Assembly: GCA_041651335.1 (NCBI GenBank)
Contig: JBAZJL010000006.1
Location: 1 to 46,478 of the forward strand
Origin: UBA6220 sp041651335
GTDB taxonomy: Bacteria; Patescibacteriota; Minisyncoccia; Minisyncoccales; Minisyncoccaceae
Length of the DNA: 46,478 bases
Direction: 5' to 3'
Positions within the stretch are counted from its first letter, which is position 1. The number at the start of each line of letters is the position of its first letter. Below the pieces are notes generated by a model. The model saw nothing but the letters and a program-made list of their open reading frames with translations, searched no databases and was not told the origin of the DNA. Below are positions 42,210 to 46,478 of the stretch, piece after piece. Made by a program: the position numbers and the translations under genes.

Positions 42210-43319
42210 ATGGAAGAAATTCAAAATCCTTTTGCTCGGCCTGAAAAAAAGCCGAAAAATAAAAAAATTTGGAAAATTTTAGGATTAACTGTTTTAATAA
42301 TATTTTTAGTAATAGTTATTTTTAATTTTTTAAGTTCTAAGATTGGATCCTCTGGAAGCCTGGTTTTTGAATCTTTATCAGGATATCCCCAGTCTTCTTT
42401 ATCGAATAAAAGCTATGGGGTAATTTATTTTGCTGAAAATAAATGGCATGTTGAGATAAACAAAAAGAAAAATTCCTATGATTTAGCTCCAGTAATGGTT
42501 TCAGTTTCTGATCGTGGCTCAGGTTATGTTTATTTGGAAAATGGACAATGGCAAGCAAGCATTAATGGCAAAACTTATGGACCACATCAAATGATCTCTG
42601 ACCTATCTGTTTCAGGAAATAATTTTGGCTATGTTTATCTGGAAAATGGACAATGGCACGTAAACATTAATGGCAAGAATTACGGCCCATATAATTATAT
42701 TTTGGAAAAGAATATGAAAGTGTCGGAAAATAATTTTGGCTATGCTTATCAAAAAGATGGGCAATGGTATGTAAATATTAATGGCAAAGATTCTGGTCCA
42801 TATCAAAATGTTTCCGCAGTTTCTTTATTCGAAAGTGGCTATGGTTATTCTTTCCAAAAGAATAACCAATGGAAAGTAAACATTAATGGCAAAGAATATG
42901 GGCCTTATACTAATATTATTTCTTTAACAGTAGCCAATAAAAAATTTGGTTATGTTTATGACAATCAAGGCAAACAATATGCCAATATTAATGGCAAAAC
43001 TTATGGGCCTTATGATGTTTTAAGCTTGCTTTCAATTTCTGAATCATCTTTTGGTTTTGCTATTTTTTCCGAAGGCCAATGGAAAGTAAACATCAATGGC
43101 AAAGATCAAGGATCTTATAGTGCAGTAAAAGATGTGTCTGTCTCGGGAAATAAATTCGGGTTTATTTATCAAGAAGAAGGAAAATGGAAAGCAAAGATTA
43201 ACAACAAAGTTTTCGGTCCTTATGAAAATATTGATAATTTAAGCGTTTTTGAAAGCAATTTCGGTTTTTCTTATCAAGATCAAGGAAAAATGTTTTTTAC
43301 CGTGAATCCAGTAAAATAA
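42210..43319 (+). CDS. Membrane-anchored protein with 35-residue tandem repeats
   Basis: Protein of 369 residues. A basic N-terminus (RPEKKPKNKKIWK) and a membrane helix (about 22-42) are followed by eight repeats and a partial ninth. The FG or YG markers at residues 70, 105, 140, 177, 212, 247, 282, 317 and 352 give a period of 35, once 37. The unit runs FGYVYLENGQWHVNINGKNY then GPY and a short variable strand. It is reminiscent of WG-type beta repeats, but G-Q-W is followed by V-N-I-N-G-K, and I do not recognise the exact family. It has its own promoter and terminator. Binding of an extracellular ligand is a guess. Confidence 0.85.
   Translation: MEEIQNPFARPEKKPKNKKIWKILGLTVLIIFLVIVIFNFLSSKIGSSGSLVFESLSGYPQSSLSNKSYGVIYFAENKWHVEINKKKNSYDLAPVMVSVSDRGSGYVYLENGQWQASINGKTYGPHQMISDLSVSGNNFGYVYLENGQWHVNINGKNYGPYNYILEKNMKVSENNFGYAYQKDGQWYVNINGKDSGPYQNVSAVSLFESGYGYSFQKNNQWKVNINGKEYGPYTNIISLTVANKKFGYVYDNQGKQYANINGKTYGPYDVLSLLSISESSFGFAIFSEGQWKVNINGKDQGSYSAVKDVSVSGNKFGFIYQEEGKWKAKINNKVFGPYENIDNLSVFESNFGFSYQDQGKMFFTVNPVK
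42414..43316 (+). repeat. Eight-and-a-half copies of a 105-bp coding repeat
   Basis: Coding repeats of 35 residues (one of 37). The most constant DNA is around the codons for N-I-N-G-K, read as attaatggcaa or close variants in most units. Copies differ at many sites, so the array is older than the 180-bp repeat at the window start. Confidence 0.88.
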
Positions 43320-43345
43320 CTTTATTATAAAAAATAATTGATTTT

Positions 43346-43378
43346 AGCGCCCGATTATCCACGGGCGCTTCAATTTTT
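43346..43378 (+). terminator. Terminator after the 35-residue repeat protein gene
   Basis: AGCGCCCG (43346-43353) pairs with CGGGCGCT (43362-43369) around an eight-base loop, followed by TCAATTTTT. A GC-rich stem in AT-rich surroundings. Confidence 0.82.
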
Positions 43379-43423
43379 AAAAAGATATTTTCTATTTTTT
43401 AGGATAATGATAAAATAAAACAA

Positions 43424-44560
43424 ATGTCCAGACGAAAAAAAAATAAAATAATAATTAATGTCCTAATTTTTGTTTTGTTAGGCGTTGCTGTTTTTTCTTT
43501 GTTTTATTTTTTTAAAACTGATTTGCCTGAAAAAAAAGACAATCCTTTTGAACAGATAAAAGAACAGGGCTTATTGGAAATTAAAGACGCAAATCCAATA
43601 ATTGAAGATACAGAAAAATGGTCTATCAGTGTTTTTTATCCTGAGACCGAAAACGAATACATTAATCAAGAAATCAAGACTTTTATTTCAGAAGAAATAA
43701 ATGAATTTAAAAATTCAATTTTAGATCCAATTGATTCTATCGATATTGAAGCCCAAGCGGTTTTTAATATTGATTATATGTTTCAAAAGCATAAAAATCG
43801 TTTTTTAAGCTTTAAATTTGATTTAAAAAAAGATACTGGTGGAGTTCACCCAGATCAAGATTCTTTTTCACTTGTTTTTGATTTAGAAAAAAAGAAAAAA
43901 ATATTTTTTGATTATTTTTTTGTGACCGAAGATTATTTAAAAACAATTTCCGAACTTGTTATTCAAGAATTAAAAAAATCAGAATTTGCTGATGAAGAAA
44001 TGATTTTAAGCGGTGCTGGCCCTAATTTGGAAAATTATAATATATTTTCCATTGCGGAAAATTCTTTGATAATATATTTTCCTGTTTATCAAGTTGCTTC
44101 GGCTGTAGCCGGAGAGCAGTCGGTAACCATTCCTTTGTCTCAAATCAAAAACATTCTTAATCCTGATTTTTTTCCAGAAATAGCGGAAACGACCAAGCTT
44201 TTTGCAATTGAAAGCAGTGATGATGGCCTTTTGCTTGATTCTTTAAAAGAAAATGATATTATTAGTTCTCCTTTAAGTTTAAGTGGCCTGGTGGCTGGTA
44301 ATGGCTGGACAGGCTATGAGGGCCAAGCCGGGCGGGTTGATCTTTTTGATTATTCGGGTAATTTAATGGCTTCTGGTTCTTTGTCTGCATTAACAAATTG
44401 GGATCAATTGCCAGTAAAATTCAAAGCAGTTTTAACGTTCATTGTTTCCGAGGGAACAGATCAGGGGTATTTAATTTTTTATAACGAAAACCCAAATCAA
44501 AAAGAAGAAGATAGTAAAAAAATAATTTTGCCGGTTTTTTTTGAAAAACAAACCGATTAA
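43424..44560 (+). CDS. Membrane-anchored DUF3298-Gmad2 protein
   Basis: Protein of 378 residues. An N-terminal membrane helix (about 9-28) is followed by a domain with RsiV/DUF3298 character (about 55-250: TGGVHPDQDSFSLVFDLEKK, ending YFPVYQVASAVAGEQSVTIP). The C-terminus (about 275-372) matches the Gmad2 immunoglobulin-like pattern (SPLSLSGLVAGNGWTGYEGQ, then VDLFDYSGNLMASGSL). Both are extracytoplasmic domains common in cell-envelope proteins. RsiV-type domains sense lysozyme in Bacillus, which may hint at peptidoglycan or enzyme sensing, but that transfer is weak. It precedes iscU by 5 bases. Confidence 0.85.
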   Translation: MSRRKKNKIIINVLIFVLLGVAVFSLFYFFKTDLPEKKDNPFEQIKEQGLLEIKDANPIIEDTEKWSISVFYPETENEYINQEIKTFISEEINEFKNSILDPIDSIDIEAQAVFNIDYMFQKHKNRFLSFKFDLKKDTGGVHPDQDSFSLVFDLEKKKKIFFDYFFVTEDYLKTISELVIQELKKSEFADEEMILSGAGPNLENYNIFSIAENSLIIYFPVYQVASAVAGEQSVTIPLSQIKNILNPDFFPEIAETTKLFAIESSDDGLLLDSLKENDIISSPLSLSGLVAGNGWTGYEGQAGRVDLFDYSGNLMASGSLSALTNWDQLPVKFKAVLTFIVSEGTDQGYLIFYNENPNQKEEDSKKIILPVFFEKQTD

Positions 44561-44565
44561 TAAAA

Positions 44566-44940
44566 ATGATTTATTCAGAAAAGGTTTTAAAACATTTCCG
44601 CAATCCTCACAATCAGGGGGCGATTTCAGATGCTAGCGCTATTGGCGAAAAAGGAAATCCTGTTTGTGGAGATGTAATGAAAATATATATAAAAATAAAA
44701 GATGGAGTTATTAAAGATATAAAATTTGAAACCCTAGGTTGTGCGGCTGCGATCGCTGTTTCCTCGGCTTTAACTGATTTGGTAAAAGATAAAACCATTG
44801 AGCAGGCTTTAAAAATTACAAAAAACGAAATAGTTGATGATTTGGGTGGTTTGCCAAAGCAAAAGATTCATTGTTCTATGCTAGGAGTAGATGCTTTGCA
44901 TGAAGCGATAAAAAATTATTTAAAAGAACAAAAAAAATGA
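44566..44940 (+). CDS. iscU: IscU/NifU-type iron-sulfur cluster scaffold
   Basis: Scaffold protein of 124 residues, on which clusters are built from sulfur supplied by the neighbouring desulfurase. The three ligand cysteines are C34 (NPVCGD), C59 (LGCAAAIAVSS) and C103 (KIHCSMLG), with the stabilising Asp at D36. The N-terminal YSEKVLKHFRNPHNQG is a family hallmark. Its TGA stop overlaps the iscS start (ATGA). The order scaffold-then-desulfurase is the reverse of the usual iscS-iscU. No iscA, hscA/hscB or ferredoxin genes are adjacent. Confidence 0.95.
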   Translation: MIYSEKVLKHFRNPHNQGAISDASAIGEKGNPVCGDVMKIYIKIKDGVIKDIKFETLGCAAAIAVSSALTDLVKDKTIEQALKITKNEIVDDLGGLPKQKIHCSMLGVDALHEAIKNYLKEQKK

Positions 44941-46112
44941 AAATAGCTTATTTTGATCATAGTGCAACAACACCAATAGATCCCCGGGTATTAAAAGAAA
45001 TGATGCCTTATTTTCAAACAAAATTCGGCAATGCTTCTTCAATTCATTATTTGGGAAGAATATCAGAATCAGCCATTGAGCAAGCGAGGCAAAAGGTGGC
45101 TAAGGCCTTAAATTGTGAGCCTTCAGAAATTATTTTTACTTCTGGGTCAACAGAATCAAATAATCTTGTTTTTAAGGGATTAATCGCTAATTTTAAAAAA
45201 GATCAAAAAATTCATATTATTGTTTCTTCAATAGAGCATGATTCTATTTTAGAGCCTTGCGCAGAACTGGAAAAGCAGGGAATAGAGGTTACTTATTTGC
45301 CGGTTCAAAAAAATGGAATGATTGAGATAAATGATTTAAAAAAGGCCTTAAAAAAAGAAACAGTTCTTGTTTCTATAATGACCGCCAACAACGAAGTTGG
45401 TATAATTCAGCCTATTAAAGAAATTGGAAAATTGTTATCTGAGCAAAAGAAAAAAATATTTTTTCATACTGATGCAACCCAAGCTTTGAACGCCCTTCAA
45501 TGCGATGTTTTAAAAATGAAAGTTGATTTTTTAAGCCTTTCTGGACATAAAATTTATGGCCCCAAGGGTGTGGGCGCTTTATTTGTTAAAAAGGGTTCAC
45601 CTTTAAAAGCCGTTCAATTGGGCGGGCATCAAGAAAATAACCTTCGAAGCGGAACTAGCAATGTTCCTGGTATTGTTGGTTTAGGAAAAGCAATTGAGTT
45701 AACGACAAAAGAAAGATTAAAAAATAACAGAAAGATAATAAAATTAAGAAATTTTTTAGTTAAAAATATTTTAGAAAAAATTTCAGAAGTAAAATTAAAT
45801 ACTGATTTAAACCATTCTCTTCCTTCTCATGCCCATTTTTCTTTTTTGGGTGTTGAGGGCGAGGCTCTTTTATTAGATCTTGATTTTAATGGAATAGCGA
45901 TTTCAACCGGATCAGCTTGTTCTTCGAAAGATTTAAAGCCTTCGGAAACATTAATTGCTATGGGAATTTCTCCGGAAATAGCTCACGGATCAATTAGGTT
46001 TTCTTTGGGAAAAAATAATACTCAAGAAGAGGTTGAAAAAGTTATTAAAATTTTACCAAAAATCGTGGCCAAGTTTCGAAAAATGAATCCTCTTTATAAA
46101 AAATCAAAATAA
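44937..46112 (+). CDS. iscS: Cysteine desulfurase
   Basis: PLP-dependent enzyme of 391 residues that takes sulfur from L-cysteine for Fe-S cluster assembly and possibly tRNA thiolation. Key features: N-terminal YFDHSATTPIDPRV; cofactor-binding TSGSTESNN; the PLP lysine K205 in SGHKIYGPKG; and the catalytic Cys C328 in STGSACSSKDLKPS. The loop layout resembles IscS/NifS (group I), not SufS. It overlaps iscU by four bases, so translation is coupled. Confidence 0.95.
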   Translation: MKIAYFDHSATTPIDPRVLKEMMPYFQTKFGNASSIHYLGRISESAIEQARQKVAKALNCEPSEIIFTSGSTESNNLVFKGLIANFKKDQKIHIIVSSIEHDSILEPCAELEKQGIEVTYLPVQKNGMIEINDLKKALKKETVLVSIMTANNEVGIIQPIKEIGKLLSEQKKKIFFHTDATQALNALQCDVLKMKVDFLSLSGHKIYGPKGVGALFVKKGSPLKAVQLGGHQENNLRSGTSNVPGIVGLGKAIELTTKERLKNNRKIIKLRNFLVKNILEKISEVKLNTDLNHSLPSHAHFSFLGVEGEALLLDLDFNGIAISTGSACSSKDLKPSETLIAMGISPEIAHGSIRFSLGKNNTQEEVEKVIKILPKIVAKFRKMNPLYKKSK

Positions 46113-46121
46113 AAAAGGAAT

Positions 46122-46244
46122 TGTTAATGTTTGGGAGCTCCCTCACATAAACTTTTGGTAAAGTTTTGTTCGGGTCCTGGCTCGCGACCGTCGTCGCTCC
46201 GCCTTTGATTGAGTACAATCAAACCCCCAAACATGGGCCTAACA
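46122..46244. other. GC-rich multi-hairpin element between iscS and a pilin gene
   Basis: A long-range stem, ATGTTTGGG (46127-46135) with CCCAAACAT (46226-46234), is extended by TGTTA (46122-46126) and TAACA (46240-46244) across a five-base bulge. It encloses several internal hairpins: AAACTTT/AAAGTTT (46149-46166), GGTC/GACC (46173-46189) and TTTGATTG/CAATCAAA (46204-46223). GGGAGCTCCC at 46133-46142 is a perfect palindrome. The interior is far more GC-rich than its surroundings. This could be a small structured RNA or a dispersed repeat unit; I recognise neither. Confidence 0.6.
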
Positions 46245-46289
46245 TATCTTATTTATTCTACTTTTTTTGTTTTCAAGATTAATATATTT

Positions 46290-46298
46290 TGGTATAAT
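46290..46298 (+). promoter_or_regulatory. Extended -10 promoter for the terminal pilin gene
   Basis: TGGTATAAT (46290-46298), the same extended -10 as at 36257-36265 before the tandem pilins. A weak TTTTCA lies 17 bases upstream of TATAAT (46270-46275). The ATG at 46336 follows a leader of about 30 bases. Confidence 0.6.
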
Positions 46299-46335
46299 GT
46301 TTTTAATAAACAAAAAATATCTTAATTATTAACAA

Positions 46336-46478
46336 ATGAACTCTAAAAAGCTTCTTGCTTTTACCTTAATCGAGCTCTTAGTCGTGATTGCAATCGTGGG
46401 TATCTTATCTGGTTTTGTTTTAGTTTCTTTGAACTCGGCCACTGATTCTGCCAATGACGCTCGTCGGAAATCAGACTT
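46336..46478 (+). CDS. Type IV pilin-like protein, 3' end outside the window
   Basis: The first 47 residues are visible. Leader MNSKKLLA, then FTLIELLVVIAIVGILSGFV, is a prepilin signal with Glu at mature position 5. The residue before the cleavage site is Ala, where Gly is usual. The helix continues to SATDSANDARRKSD, a pattern common in small pilins. It is separate from the main pilus operon, has its own extended -10 promoter and follows the structured element. The C-terminal domain lies beyond the window. Confidence 0.85.
   Translation, partial: MNSKKLLAFTLIELLVVIAIVGILSGFVLVSLNSATDSANDARRKSD

Noticed and set aside
42414..43316. CRISPR or non-coding tandem array
   Set aside because: The repeats are in frame, encode a constant protein motif and have no unique spacers.
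24896..46112. Recoding of TGA as glycine or tryptophan
   Set aside because: uvrC and iscU end naturally at TGA with the next gene starting right there, so the standard bacterial code fits.
46122..46244. Integron attC site, 5S rRNA or tRNA
   Set aside because: TAAC and GTTA ends recall attC cores, but the polarity is reversed and there is no integrase or cassette array. The length is near that of 5S rRNA, but its conserved loop sequences are absent on either strand. No tRNA arms form.

Overview
The window looks like a chromosomal stretch from an uncultivated, AT-rich bacterium of the Patescibacteria (Candidate Phyla Radiation), most likely the Parcubacteria branch. This is an inference from several things: base composition of roughly one third GC by eye, dense mostly plus-strand genes, many short or domain-reduced housekeeping enzymes, a type IV pilus operon with odd pilin-like proteins, paired MacAB-like export operons next to DUF5666 proteins, and starts that almost never carry a Shine-Dalgarno sequence. 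TGA is used as a normal stop (uvrC, iscU), which argues against the TGA-recoding Gracilibacteria/Absconditabacteria. No rRNA, tRNA, CRISPR array or transposase was seen, and no gene-free stretch exceeds 300 bases.

Layout. Positions 1-4.1 kb hold the 3' part of a large modular surface protein (open from base 2, with a perfect 180-bp tandem repeat), a membrane histidine kinase and an ECF sigma factor. Positions 4.2-9.4 kb hold a likely envelope operon: a small membrane protein with anti-sigma-like traits, a DUF5666 protein, a MacA-like adaptor, an ABC ATPase, an FtsX-type permease and a second DUF5666 protein. Positions 9.4-11.5 kb, on the minus strand, hold trpS and a pyruvate kinase lacking the C-terminal domain. 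Positions 11.5-14.5 kb hold a DEAD-box helicase behind a terminator-like leader, a CorA-type transporter and a dCMP-deaminase-like enzyme. Positions 14.5-19.3 kb hold a second MacA-like/ATPase operon with two permeases. At 19.4 kb there is a secreted thioredoxin-Kazal fusion.

Positions 20.3-28.0 kb hold a compact uvrB-uvrA-uvrC operon with overlapping genes and shortened UvrA and UvrC, followed by a U32-family protein. Positions 28.0-36.2 kb hold a PAS histidine kinase, a lone receiver domain and a pilus operon: pilB, pilC, a pseudopilin that starts directly at mature position 1, a pilin fused to a seven-repeat LVIVD propeller, and PilW- and PilX-like minor pilins. Positions 36.3-37.2 kb hold tandem pilin paralogues sharing 71 identical bases. 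Positions 37.3-44.6 kb hold mostly envelope proteins: two small membrane proteins, a DUF2207 protein, a minus-strand CPVC membrane protein, a seven-repeat SBBP protein, a 35-residue tandem-repeat protein and a DUF3298-Gmad2 protein. Positions 44.6-46.1 kb hold iscU-iscS. A GC-rich multi-hairpin element and the start of another pilin close the window.

Taken together, much of the DNA serves the cell surface: two-component signalling next to pilus genes, two export systems, and several extracellular repeat or propeller proteins. Small housekeeping modules (excision repair, Fe-S assembly, glycolysis, tRNA charging) lie between them. Functions are assigned from motifs read by eye; no database search was run.
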